NCBI RefSeq assembly: GCF_963676685.1
Contig: NC_092344.1
Coordinates: forward strand, 101,152,749 to 101,216,748
DNA length: 64,000 nt
Reading direction: 5' to 3'
From: Mytilus edulis
Lineage: Eukaryota > Mollusca > Bivalvia > Mytilida > Mytilidae
Each line of letters begins with the position of its first letter. Position 1 is the first letter of the stretch. The position numbers and the translations under genes were made by a program. This document shows positions 49,450-60,389 of this stretch, piece after piece. Below the pieces are notes generated by a model. The model was not told the origin of the DNA. It saw only the letters and a list, made by a program, of their open reading frames with translations, and ran no database searches.

Positions 49450-50870
49450 TTTGTTAAATTTTACAAATGTAAGAGATGTTCACTTTGATTTTCTTGATTT
49501 TAAGATATGAAAAACGAACATTACTATGGTATAGAGTTGTTTCAATGTAAACATATTGAGTATACATAAAAATATAAACTTGTAATTCAGGATATTTAGC
49601 GCTCTCGGTTGAGATTCCTTGATTTTTTAAAGTTTGGATTGGAGTATACGTACAGACGGATGTTATGTGTTCACATTACACTTACCAAATCATTCATTAT
49701 GAATGAAAAGTTCTACAACAATTCGTAAACATGTTTGACCAAACCTCATCCTTTATATCTCTTTTACCAAGTAAGGATCCCGTTATTCAGTGGTTACCTT
49801 GCTCTCTGTAGGTTCTAATTTATACATCATGTGGGCAATACACATGTAGTTATGAAATTGTGTATTAAAGATGGCCATTGAAATTGATACACAATAACAG
49901 AACAAGTGAAGGTATAGATAACCCTTAAAATCGATATTTCTGAACAGTGAAATGCGATATAAATCATTATACTGTGATGTGATTGGTTGTAATTGGTGAA
50001 ATTGCGGACGTAGGAACAGCCAGTAATTCACTATATGTACAATGATATAACCATGAACTTTCCGTTTTTTGAGGTACTGGGAACTATTGAAAGATAATGT
50101 AAACAAGCCATCAATTTCAGATAAGAGAAAGCAATTTTGAAAGTTTTCTTTAAACCAGTTCAAAACAAAAAAATAACTCAACAAAGGGTACTGTCAAATG
50201 TTGTAACATGTATGAATCTATGGAAGTTACTAGAAAACAACAAAAATGATTTTGACGATATTAATAATCCAAATGAGTAACAACTAAAGCTAAAAGCTAT
50301 GAAACTGTTAAGATACACAAGATATAAAATATCCCTGCGTTTATGACATGTGTTTATAAAAATAAACAAATACAATAACACACTTATCAATATCGCATAC
50401 ATTTATCAGCAAGTGAAGAATTAATAATTCATTTAAATGAAACATCAGTGATTTAGTCTTATCGATTTAAAAAAAAAAGAAAATATTAAAACTGTTTTGA
50501 TATGGGCATCTTGTGCACATGATACCACTTTACGTTGAGTCTAGGATTGTGTCTCGTGAATATGTTTTTTTTCCACGTGAAATTACATCGACTTAATCCA
50601 ACTAATTCTCGTCAATCAGATTACATTTTGGAGTACAAACGAAGCACAATTTCCTTCTTTTTCACTTAAAATTCAGCTTTTATTTGGTCATGGTTAGTTA
50701 TATATTCCCAAGCAGAAAACCCTAGCCGTATTTGGCACAACCTTTTTGAACTTTTGATCCTCAGTGCTGTACAACTTCGTACTTTTTTTTTACTTTCGAA
50801 CTTTTATATCTGGGCGTCACTGGTGAGTCTTGTGTTGACTAGGCGCGTTTCTGGCGTATTGAATTTTAAA
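49450..50870. other. AT-rich stretch with two weak overlapping frames
   Basis: Minus-strand frames of 133 codons (49,783-50,184) and 74 codons (50,178-50,402) overlap by a few bases in different frames. Both are rich in F, I, Y and L as expected of chance AT-rich frames; no motif seen. The right part (50,690-50,880) carries the ACGCG-type repeat core. Confidence 0.45.
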
Positions 50871-50879
50871 CCTGATGCC

Positions 50880-51435
50880 TTTTGTAAGCTATTATTCATG
50901 TGATTCTTTGTCTAATATGTTCTCCTAATTATTTGTATTGTAGTACTGTAATATTATGTTGTCATTTCAATGTTTATTTAACATTGCCATTAAAGTGCGA
51001 GGTTTGGCATGCCACAAACCCAGGTTCAACCCACCATTGTTTTCTTTAAAAATGTCTTGTACCAAGTCAGGAATATGGCTATTGTTATATTATAGTTCGT
51101 TTCTGTGTGTGTTACATTTAAACGTAGTGTTTCCGTTGTGTCGCTTGTTTCCTCTTATATTTGAGTGTTTATTCACAGTACTATAAGACGTGTCACGGCA
51201 CTTTTCTATCCCAAATTCATGTATTTGGTTTTGATGTTATATTTGTTATTCTCATCGGATTTTGTCTAATGCTTAGTCCGTTTCTGTGTGTGTTACATTT
51301 TAATGTTGTGTCGTTGTTCTCCTCTTATATTTAATGCGTTTCCCTCAGTTTTAGTTTGTTACCCCGATTTTGTTTTTTGTCCATAGATTTACGAGTTTTG
51401 AACAGCGGTATACTACTGTTGCCTTTATTTATATA
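50880..51435 (+). repeat. R3 tail repeat with internal duplication
   Basis: Full R3 order from AGGTTTGGCATGCCACAAA to GAACAGCGGTATACTACTG. The GTTTCTGTGTGTGTTACAT segment and the part after it occur twice (near 51,100 and 51,282), so two tails appear to have been joined or one partly duplicated. Confidence 0.7.
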
Positions 51436-51889
51436 TCAACAGAAATATAGTAGTTAAAACGTCTAACTTTTCAAAATATTTCAAAATTTGTTCGGGCGAT
51501 ACCGTTTAACGAGGCTGTTTTCCTGGTGAGCAAAGCTTTTTAAATACAATTTATTCCGAAAGCTTATAAGATACATATATATAGATGATAATAATTTCAG
51601 ATGCACTAATTAAAATAAGATATACCAAATCATACTTCAATTCCAGAATATATAACATATAAAGTGTACATGAAATACAATTTACTAGTTATACATCTAC
51701 AAAATTCGAGCGGAGAAAGATTCACTTTAGTAAACACAATATGTGAGAACAAATATATAATATTGACGAGAAACAACTGGATAAGTTTGTATACGGATAT
51801 ATTTTTTCAATGAATACCTTTTAATATACTTTTGACGGTTTTGTCTGTATTTGTGACAATTTCAAAGTATAAAGTGGTATTCATCTTTA

Positions 51890-52740
51890 ATAGAGTGTAT
51901 GTAACAGTTTGTACATATTACTCTTTTATCTTTAACAACATGCTTATCGTATATCGTCAGATTATCGGAATTCCAATGGGGACTAACTGTGCACCACTTA
52001 TTGCGGACCTGTTTTTGTATTGCTATGAGTTACAATGTATGACAAAAATAAGCAAAGACCCATCGAAACAACATCTGATAAACAAATTTAATAATACTTT
52101 TAGATATTTTGGCTCTCAATAATGACGACTTCAGTATGTATATTAAAGAAATTTATCCTGTTGAACTTACTTTAAATAAAGCTAATACTAACAATAACCA
52201 CTGCCCTTTCCTCGATGATATCTATATTATTAACGAAAAGCTGTATACTAAAATTTATGATAAAAGAGATGATTTTTCATTTCCTATCGTTAATTATCAA
52301 TTTTTAGATGGTGACGTTCCCTTGTCACCATCTTACGGTGTTTATATATCTCAACTTGTACGATTCGCTCGTGTATGTAACAATGTTTTAGATTTTAACG
52401 AGAGAAATTTATGTATTACTGAAAAACTATTACACTAGGGTTTTCGATATCACAAACTAGTCAAAACATTTACTAAATTTTATCATCGGGACAACATTCG
52501 TAAATATAGCTCAACATGCAGACTTCTTATACATTCAGGTATTTCACATCCGATTTTTTATGGAAATATTCTTTATAAAGCACAAAGGTGTCAGTATTCA
52601 CCTCAAAAACTAACAAAACCTTTGAATAGGCTTATTAAGAAGGGATATAGTTACGATACTGTTGTCAGGTCATTAAAGATCGCATATTTTGGCGTTAATA
52701 TTGATTCACTTATAGGGTCTTTGCATCGGAACTAAACACA
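51890..52740 (+). pseudogene. Reverse transcriptase of an R2 element, inactivated
   Basis: Two overlapping frames (to 52,122 and from 52,109) read as one protein. The first has IGIPMGTNCAPLIADLFLY and ends at NNTFRYF; the second resumes with LNNDDFSMYIKEIYPVEL and later SPSYGVYISQLVRFARVC, KLVKTFTKFYH, LIKKGYSYDTVVRSLK and ends near GSLHRN. The catalytic YxDD box should lie at the junction; a deletion of about 10 bases has removed it and shifted the frame. A stop also lies at 52,437, and the YHR region has a second small deletion. The 5' end is truncated. Otherwise it is the best-kept retroelement in the window. Confidence 0.82.
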
Positions 52741-53385
52741 TTTATTCAAAAACCAGTTGTTGGCATGACACGGGTTATGATCTTCTCATATATGTTATGA
52801 TGGTATGATACTAAACCCCTAACGGGAAGGATTGTGCCTGATGTTCATATGATGAAATCATAATCTTTCAGTCAGTTTAATTGAAGTCTGGAGCTGGCAT
52901 GTCAGTTAACTGCCAGTAGTCTGTTGTTATTAATGTATTATTGTTATTTTGTTTATTTTCTTTGGTAACATCTTCTGACATCAGACTCGGACTTCTCTTG
53001 AACTGAATTTTAATGTGCGTATTGTTATGTGTTTACTTTTCTACATTGGCTAGAGGTATAGGGGGAGGGTTGAGATCTCACAAACATGTTTAACCCCGCC
53101 GCATTTTTGCGCCTCTCCTAAGTCAGGAGCCTGTGGCCTTTGTTAGTCTTGTATTATTTTTAATTTTAGTTTCTTGTGTACAATTTGGAAATTAGTATGG
53201 CGTTCATTATCACTGAACTAGCATATATGTGTTTAGGGGCCAGCTGAAGGACGCCTCTGGGTGCGGGAATTTCTCGCTACATTGAAGACCTGTTGGTGAC
53301 CTTCTGCTGTTGTTTTTTTCTATGGTCGGGTTGTTGTCTCTTTGGCATATTCCCCATTTCCATTCTCAATTTTATTTCATGAAAC
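52740..53385 (+). repeat. R2 3' untranslated region and tail
   Basis: Follows directly on the reverse transcriptase. Landmarks in order are 'ctggagctggcatgtcagtt', the TTTAACCCCGCC region, CAGGAGCCTGTGGCC, 'gaagacctgttggtgacctt', and the terminal 'ccatttccattctcaatttt'. These let the other R2 copies in the window be recognised. Confidence 0.8.
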
Positions 53386-53591
53386 CAAACTCGTAGCAAA
53401 TAATGTTGACGATGTTAATAGATTCTGTGACCAAAAATTACACGCGAAAAAAAACCTATAGAAAGCACTCTAACAAACAACTAAAAAAACGAATCAATCT
53501 GATAACTATACCTTCTGTATTCATTATTATAAAAACTTTATCTTGTTTCTCAATAATGTTTTTAACATGATACATTCCATTTTCTGGATTT

Positions 53592-54647
53592 CTACACCCG
53601 AGGTGTGGACGAGGTCTGGTTAGTATTTTTTCTTTGTTTAATATTGAAGCGACAAAGCAATTCAAAAAAGCGTTCCCTAAAAAGCTTTGACATAGCAATA
53701 TATACCCAAACATTAACGAGGTATGATACAGCCATAAACATATTAAGGAACCAAATACCCATTGTAGAACGTAACCAGGTATACGTGTTCGGGAAAAAAC
53801 TGGCATATACTGAGTAGAGAGTACCTGGAAACTCGCCAACTACGAAAATGAACATGATCATCAACAACATGATTGTTGTTCTTGTTTTACTTCGTTGGTC
53901 TGATGAGTGCCCTGTTTCTAATTTACGCCGGTTGATTGTTATCAAGATAACAACCATACAAAAAGTTATTATAATTGCGGGTGCCAAACTGAGAACAAAT
54001 AATCCATATTGATTATACACAATGTAGAATTTAGACATGCTATTTTCACCAAGAACATAATTTGTTTTGCATTTGAAGGCTGTTGTATTTTCTATAGTTG
54101 TTATTTCAAAATGTTCAATGTTGCGGATCATCAAATCAGGCAGTGCCGGAATCAGGGCTACGATAAAAAAGGCGATCGCAAATATTTTGGTTGATTTCAT
54201 TCCGCACATTCGTGGACCAGCGAAAGGAAATGCGCATACCACACATCGTTGTACTGCTAAAAATGTGGTCGACAATATAGACATGGAATGCCATATGAAA
54301 GCCAACTCCATCGAAATCCTTGTTAAATAGCAATAGGCTGGTATCAGGGTTTTGCCCCCAAAGTAATCGGAAACTGTGAAGATTGTTCCACAAAAAAAAG
54401 TCAGCAAGTCACACACTGCTATTGTAGACAAAACAACTGTTATAGGCGATCTGACTTTCGGAGACATCCATATAGATACCACAAAGGTATTTGAAATAAG
54501 AACAGCAACGAATACTGGTACCTTGATAATGACAGATACCACAGGTGTCCCAAGCATCATTTTCTGTAATTTGTAAAATGAAAATACTCTATTAATTAAA
54601 TGATTTGAGCAAATCAGCCCTAATACGGATAAATCACCATGTACCAT
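53592..54647 (-). CDS. Rhodopsin-type (class A) G-protein-coupled receptor
   Basis: Intact intronless frame of 351 residues. Hydrophobic helices lie at about 34-61, 70-92, 106-130, 153-172, 209-238, 257-284 and 296-319. Class A landmarks are N53 in helix 1, D80 in helix 2 and a probable disulphide between C106 and C193. N187 is a possible glycosylation site in the second outer loop. The helix 3 end reads QRC (133-135) instead of DRY, helix 6 has GEFP, and helix 7 has NVWVY in place of NPxxY followed by a basic amphipathic stretch. This pattern fits the invertebrate peptide-receptor and srw-like group (FMRFamide, myosuppressin or sex-peptide receptor-like), but the ligand cannot be told. The true start could be Met30 or Met31, directly before helix 1. 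It stands alone among repeats, with an R2 element ending about 200 bases from its 3' end. Confidence 0.87.
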   Translation of the reverse strand: MVHGDLSVLGLICSNHLINRVFSFYKLQKMMLGTPVVSVIIKVPVFVAVLISNTFVVSIWMSPKVRSPITVVLSTIAVCDLLTFFCGTIFTVSDYFGGKTLIPAYCYLTRISMELAFIWHSMSILSTTFLAVQRCVVCAFPFAGPRMCGMKSTKIFAIAFFIVALIPALPDLMIRNIEHFEITTIENTTAFKCKTNYVLGENSMSKFYIVYNQYGLFVLSLAPAIIITFCMVVILITINRRKLETGHSSDQRSKTRTTIMLLMIMFIFVVGEFPGTLYSVYASFFPNTYTWLRSTMGIWFLNMFMAVSYLVNVWVYIAMSKLFRERFFELLCRFNIKQRKNTNQTSSTPRV

Positions 54648-55204
54648 ACTAGTTACGTTGTCCTGTCGATATAATCAGGAGTTAATATTGCTTTTCGAAC
54701 AGGACCAATACGGAAAAAGCCGTATTGACCAATGGACTATTCACCTCCTTTTTTACGCCTAAGCTTACTTAACAGTTACCTTAGAAATATTATTATGCAT
54801 GAACTACATTTGTATTAACTTTAACTTAAAATCATAAAAAAATGATGTTTATTGTTTTGTAACGTCTTGAAACAGCAATATTTCTCAGCCTTTTTTAGTA
54901 CAACTTCCGAACTACCGTTTCATTTCCGTTAATTCAGAACGCAGACGATTATAGAGCAAGAATGTCAAACTGTCTGATTTATTCTTCCCAGCTTTTTTAC
55001 ATATGCTAGATAAATTGAATTGTATTGTAATAGCATAAAATTAAGAACTTGGACAAGAAATCAGAAATTTCATCTGCCAATGTTCAACTTCAGGCTTTTC
55101 TGTTTTAAATTCTAAACTGCGTGATTAAAATATTAAGCTTATGATTCGAGCGTCATAGTCGAATCTTTTATAGACGAAACGCGCGTCAGATGGCAAACCA
55201 ATGT

Positions 55205-55282
55205 TTAGCCATGGCGTTGTTAGTTTATTTTCGATGTACGAGTATGACTGTCCCTCTGGTATCTTTCGCCCCTCTTTTATAG
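55205..55282 (+). repeat. R1 3' tail end
   Basis: Reads AGCCATGGCGTTGTTAG and CTGTCCCTCTGGTATC then CCCCTCTTTTAT, directly after the ACGAAACGCGCGTC core at 55,175-55,190. Confidence 0.65.
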
Positions 55283-55374
55283 ATAAACAAGATATCGTGT
55301 ATTGTTACCTAAATCTAACCGGCAACTAACTTCTTCATGTTAAATTGCCAAAAGAGTGTTACATACTTTCTATA

Positions 55375-55492
55375 GTATCTGTCTGTGTTACCAATGTGTT
55401 TCCCTCAGTTTAGTTTTTAACCCGGATATTTTTTAATCAATCGATTGATGAATTGCAAATAGCGGTATACTACTGTTGCCTTTATTTGCCAA
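55375..55492 (+). repeat. R3 tail fragment
   Basis: Contains GTTTCCCTCAGTTTAG, AACCCGGATA and AGCGGTATACTACTGTTGCC, the last part of R3. Confidence 0.65.
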
Positions 55493-56779
55493 AAGTAAAA
55501 CGTCACTGTTCCCTATGTCTTTACACATACAAAGAGGGTATAACACACTTTCTATAGTATTTGTCGGTGTTGCCAAAAGTAAAACTGCACCGTACTCAAA
55601 CTTTTATACATACAAAGAGGGTAAAACTTACCTTGTAATGTATCATATTTTTAAAGCAATAGTCAACGACCCTGCAGCATTTTCGACGTCTCCACACTTG
55701 CATATGAGATATAACTTACATTGTACTGTATTCAATCTAGCAATAAAATACTAAGCCTACACAGCCTATGATATTTTACCCATTCCCTACTTACTTTGTA
55801 CTGTATGTGTTACTTCTTAACACTTCTCTCCTCACAATGAATACAAAGTGAGTTATTAAGGATTAAATGTGTTCAGATATTCGCATTTTGCACCAATCAA
55901 AGTGACTTCCGGGAAGAAATTATATAAAAAAATTTGAATGATATGGCTGCTTTTGAAATTTTGTATGTTAGCAAATCAAAGAGTAAGCGTTTAAGTATTA
56001 TTCCTATGCTTATTATTTTATAACCAACGTCATCAAAGAGATTTCCTGGAAGAAATTATATTAAAATGATTGAATGATAGGTGACTGCTTTTGAATATTA
56101 GCAAATCAGAGAGTAAGCGTTTAAGTATTCTTCCTATGTAATGTTAAGTTGCTTATTATCTTATAACCAACGTCATGTATACGAGTATTAATTTATCACA
56201 ATATTTTTAAAGCATTTGTTTAGAAGGTTACCTCTGCTTGGCAATAATCTAACCTCAGGTTTGTGGTCCTTTTTCAGGTTTAATAATGACTTTATTCAAT
56301 TTCATAATAAACCATAGTTTAGATAACCTTTTTGTAAATAAATCTTTAAGTTATTTTAAATAGAAACGTTTGATGTTTGCTGTCCTAAGGTATACTAGTT
56401 TTTCAAATACGATTTATTTTTACGGACCTTGACAGCTACTTTTTAAAACATTTGAATGCCAACAACAATAATTTGCACAGTTATTGATATAAATAAATAT
56501 ACAATAACATTTGCTACTGCAACAAACGTCTTTATATTAATGATCGATACCAAAATATTTACAAATTAGAAGCTTAAATATGTACAAATAAAAGCAAACA
56601 AAGACAAAAGATAGAGAAAGCAATCTTAGTTTTGTATAGGGGAATATGTATTAATAGATTTCTAACATTCAAAATAATAAGAATCAGTGCGCTACTATCA
56701 AATCACGATGGCATCATCACTCCTGGTCAACAATAACCAACCCCCATTCGATAGAAAAAGCTATAAGATGCAATAGGGA

Positions 56780-57130
56780 TTACAAAATGATGGGGAAAAC
56801 AAACGCACTGGTGTATGCGTAATACAATTTGAACAAATATGGCAGACAGCAAACAACGAAAATCACTCCTGGCTTAAGCCATGTACATGGTTTTGCACTC
56901 GTTCGTATCTTCTCCATGACCCGTAACAGTGCTTGAAGATTATAGCAACCCGTAAAAGCGCGTCTTGTTTGTGCAAAGTTGTTATTGCAAAATGTTTTGT
57001 TTAAATCCTGACACTCTTCAATGATATCTACACCACATAAACGACGCTTGCTCGTCTTTTCGGCATTACAAGCAATAACGTTTCCATTATTATAATTTTC
57101 ATGCATAGAATTTAAAAAAATTAACGGCAA
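56780..57130 (-). CDS. Possible last exon of a small cysteine-rich secreted or membrane protein
   Basis: A minus-strand frame of up to 116 codons with an uncommonly protein-like composition. Six spaced cysteines lie before the tail (RRLCGVDIIEECQ, KTFCNN, TGCYN, KPCTW), followed by a hydrophobic stretch PGVIFVVCCLPYLF and a second hydrophobic end. The hydrophobic end would suit a membrane anchor or GPI signal. No ATG opens the frame at its 5' edge; the first internal Met is about residue 9, and I found no clear splice acceptor. No family recognised. It could be a chance frame, but composition argues for a real exon. Confidence 0.33.
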   Translation of the reverse strand: MPLIFLNSMHENYNNGNVIACNAEKTSKRRLCGVDIIEECQDLNKTFCNNNFAQTRRAFTGCYNLQALLRVMEKIRTSAKPCTWLKPGVIFVVCCLPYLFKLYYAYTSAFVFPIIL

Positions 57131-57789
57131 AAATATATCAATTTAGTTCTAGCAGAATTAAAGTTGATATCCTTTTGAGAAAAAAATAAATCTTTATAAG
57201 GTACCATATTAATTAGAGGGTATTACGTAAATCACAGATCAAACGATAAAATGCATAATCATGCATTTATTTGAACAAATGAACACATGTTTCAACGATT
57301 TTATTAAAATTATATCAAATTATTCGTCGTTATCATCTTTGAAATTTTCAAATATATGAAATGATCATCATTAGGGAGAAAAGATTAAAGTTTAAAAGTG
57401 ACTATCGTGAAGTAGTAAATGGTTATGACACCCTTTAATAATCTAAGAAATTAAATTCAGCTGAAAATTACAATTTTGTCTGGCATTTACAGAATAATGC
57501 GCAGCACGTAATACTCAAAGCAATTTCATATCTCTAATACAGGTCGGTCAATCAATTATCTTAAGCTAAATGTAGAAAATCATGCACGAATTAAAATAAA
57601 ATTAAAAATAAAAGTTGTTTTAAAATTTCAGAAATTCAGGGATTGAAAAAAAGAAGGTTTTATTGTATTCATCGGTCATATAAAACATAATCAGGCATTA
57701 AATGCACCCAGAGAAAAGATATTGGACATATATCAGATTATATCTTTTTACTAAAAAATCATTTTTATATAGGTAAACACGTTGATAAT

Positions 57790-58385
57790 AAAATTGAGAA
57801 TAGAAATGAGGAACGTGTCAAAAATACAAAAACCCATCCAAACAGCAGAAAAATATTTCCCGAATGGGATGGATTGTGCTAGATTTTCATATGATGAGGA
57901 CATAATCTTTAATCAGTTCAATTGTGGTCTGGAGCTGGTATGTCAGTAACTTCCAGTAGTCCTTTGTTAATTTATGCATTGTCTTTTTGCGTAGTTTCTT
58001 CTGTTACCTATTCTGACATCGTACTCGGACTTCTTTTAAACTGAGCTTTACTGTGCGTATTGATATGTGCTTCTTTATTCTACATTGGCTATTGGAGTTG
58101 AGATCGCACAGAACATGTTTGCGCCTGTTCCAAATCAGCAGCCTCTAGCATTTGTTAGTCTTGTATGTTTTTTTTAAATTTTAGTTCATTTATATGTTTT
58201 GGAGTTGGCGTCCATTATCACTAAATTAGTACACATTTTTATTTAAGGGTTAAGCTTAGGCTCACTTCCGGGAGCAGGATTTTCTCGCTGTGCTGGACCT
58301 ATTTTTCGCCTTCGACTGTTATCTTCTCTTTGGTCGGGTTGTTTGTCCCTTTGACATATTCTCCATTTCCATTCTCAATTTCATG
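57790..58385 (+). repeat. R2 3' region, degraded
   Basis: Recognisable by TCTGGAGCTGGTATGTCAG (near 57,930), the 'gtactcggacttcttttaaa' segment, and the terminal 'ctccatttccattctcaatt'. A further R2 terminus fragment in the same strand lies at about 57,795-57,835. Confidence 0.7.
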
Positions 58386-58520
58386 ATGATGTTTTCTTAA
58401 TAAACATCCAATTGTTTTGGATTGGGTTCCATTAACATATTCTCTTAAACTACAGATTAAAGAAACCTCAGATACAGCATCTTTCGCGTCATTTTTAGAC
58501 ATATACATTGATGCTATCGT
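58385..58520 (+). pseudogene. Reverse transcriptase fragment, R1 family
   Basis: Directly after the R2 end, the plus strand reads LQIKETSDTASFASFLDIYI, the conserved stretch after the catalytic box. It begins at what looks like a degraded DD box. Frameshifts break it. Confidence 0.6.
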
Positions 58521-58909
58521 CCTACAACTTTAACAAACCATCTGATATGATATTAGTGTCAGAATTCGTCGAAAAGTTCTTTTTGACATCATGAGGGCAA
58601 TGTACAACTGAATTGAGAAACTAGAAAGAAAATTGCAAAATTTTCACTTATTCTTTTGTTCATATAAAAATACACAATATATATAAATTGTTACAACAAT
58701 ATAATTATGAATGAAAAACATAACAATACAATAATAACATATCACAAAGCATATTACATAAAACAATAGCTTGGCATAGAAAAAGGGTGAACTAAGCCAA
58801 GCCAAAAATGTCATAATTAGCTAAATCAAATCACCTAGTATATACAAAAAAAAAAAAACACTTCTTCTAAGTTTAAAGAAAAAAAGTTGAAAAAAGGGAA
58901 CTGAGGGAG

Positions 58910-59110
58910 GGAAATTGCCTACAACAGTCACTCGTAGAAGAATCTTGGACACGAGGGAAGATTTCAATTTTGAAATCATAAATTTTCCTCTATTTCTCAG
59001 CAATATACTTACATCAATCGCGCACAGAAACATTAACGAGAAAGAGTTTGGCAAATACAGTATCTTCCTTTGCTCTCAATACGTTTATAGGAAAGTACCA
59101 AGACCTAAGT
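58910..59110 (+). pseudogene. Reverse transcriptase fragment, R1 family
   Basis: A plus-strand frame reads TREDFNFEIINFPLFLSNIL, the region that follows YDKRDDF in the other copies; downstream homology fades. Probably the continuation of the fragment at 58,385-58,520 after an inserted AT-rich stretch. Confidence 0.55.
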
Positions 59111-59984
59111 ATGATAAATAGTCGGTGTCTACTTCGCAAATGATTCTAGATTCTAGGTGCTGAAGTTGTCTATCTTTCTTTTAAATTACAGTTTTCCTTT
59201 TATTTACATATGTGATATTATGTACCTCTTTTTGTGTCGTACGTCTCTTAGCGTGACTTTGGTATTTATGAATCTAGCTATCAGGCTATGTTTTGCCTTG
59301 GACGTTCAAGATCCAGAGACAAATGAAAGGTTTAAACCAGGATGAATCCACTAGTTTCTTCGGAAGCTGTCTGCACCAAGGCAATTGTATTGCTGGTTGA
59401 TAAAGCAGTTGGATTTTGTAAGTTTTGATGGACTTCCCCTTTTTTGAAATTAACATAGAAGTTCAATATTTTTGTTAATGGCCGAAAGTTAGTAAATGTA
59501 CAATCATGATGATGATGTAACCACGAGGCCTGTAAAGTTTTCTCGTGTTCAGGATAACTTAGTTGAAGAGGAACGAACAAACTTTGAATTTAACGGCGTT
59601 GATTTTTCTTCATTGTAAATGTAAAATCCTAATGTTAAATCTTTTTTGAACAGTTTGAAACTCTAAAATTACGTTTAAAATATTGGCATTTGTAATTAAA
59701 GAATATTACAAACAAAAATTAATTGTTATTAGATTTATACGCTGTATTGTATAATTTATAAGCAAACAGTTCGTACCTGTCTAATATTTAAGTCTGGATG
59801 AAAGTCGTTCGTATTTTATAAATACCACTGTTTACTTTTAACTACCAAATATATTGGGAATTAGTTAAAAATATTTGATATTTGTTTTTTCGACGTCATC
59901 ATAAGGCTTACAAAAGATTCTCACATTCATGTTCTCATTTGAATAATGGTTAAGGTCCGCAGTTTGAATAATACATTAGCGTTC

Positions 59985-60250
59985 TGTTGTTTGTTTGTTA
60001 TTCCACATTGGCTAGAGGTATAGGGTGAGGTTTAATATCTAACAAAATACGTTTAACCTCGGCACAATTTTGCACCTGTCCCTAGTCAGAAACCTCTAGC
60101 CTTTATGAGTCTAGAGCGTTTTATTTTTTTTTAAATTTTGGGTTCATTTGTATGTTTCGGAGTTTTGTTTGGGATCTATTATGCTGATCTAGAACACATT
60201 CAAGTTAAAAAGCCGGTTGAAGGCCGACTGCGGGTGCGGTATTTTTTCTA
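59985..60250 (+). repeat. R2 3' tail fragment
   Basis: Carries ACATTGGCTAGAGGTATAGG, a degraded TTTAACCTCGGC and CTCTAGCCTTTATGAGTCTAG in R2 order. The terminal sequence is lost. Confidence 0.65.
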
Positions 60251-60269
60251 TGCTATTTAATAATTTGAT

Positions 60270-60385
60270 TTGATTTTTGGTGTTTTAACGCCACTTTTAA
60301 GCACCGCATTTAGGCTATTTCGTGGCGACCAGTTTTTATTGGTGGAGGAAGCCAGAGTGCCCGGAGAGAATCTATATGTATATTT
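60270..60385 (+). repeat. S2 short dispersed repeat
   Basis: Landmarks are GGTGTTTTAACGCCAC, GGCTATTTCGTGGCGACCAG and GGAAGCCAGAGTGCCCGGAG. It is the mirror-strand match of 21,740-21,850. Confidence 0.65.
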
Positions 60386-60389
60386 GATA

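Noticed and set aside
49783..50402. Two overlapping minus-strand frames of 133 and 74 codons
   Set aside because: Composition is that of chance frames in AT-rich DNA, with no domain, motif or splice context.
53605..54576. Several plus-strand frames over the receptor gene
   Set aside because: Shadows of the 351-codon receptor on the minus strand.
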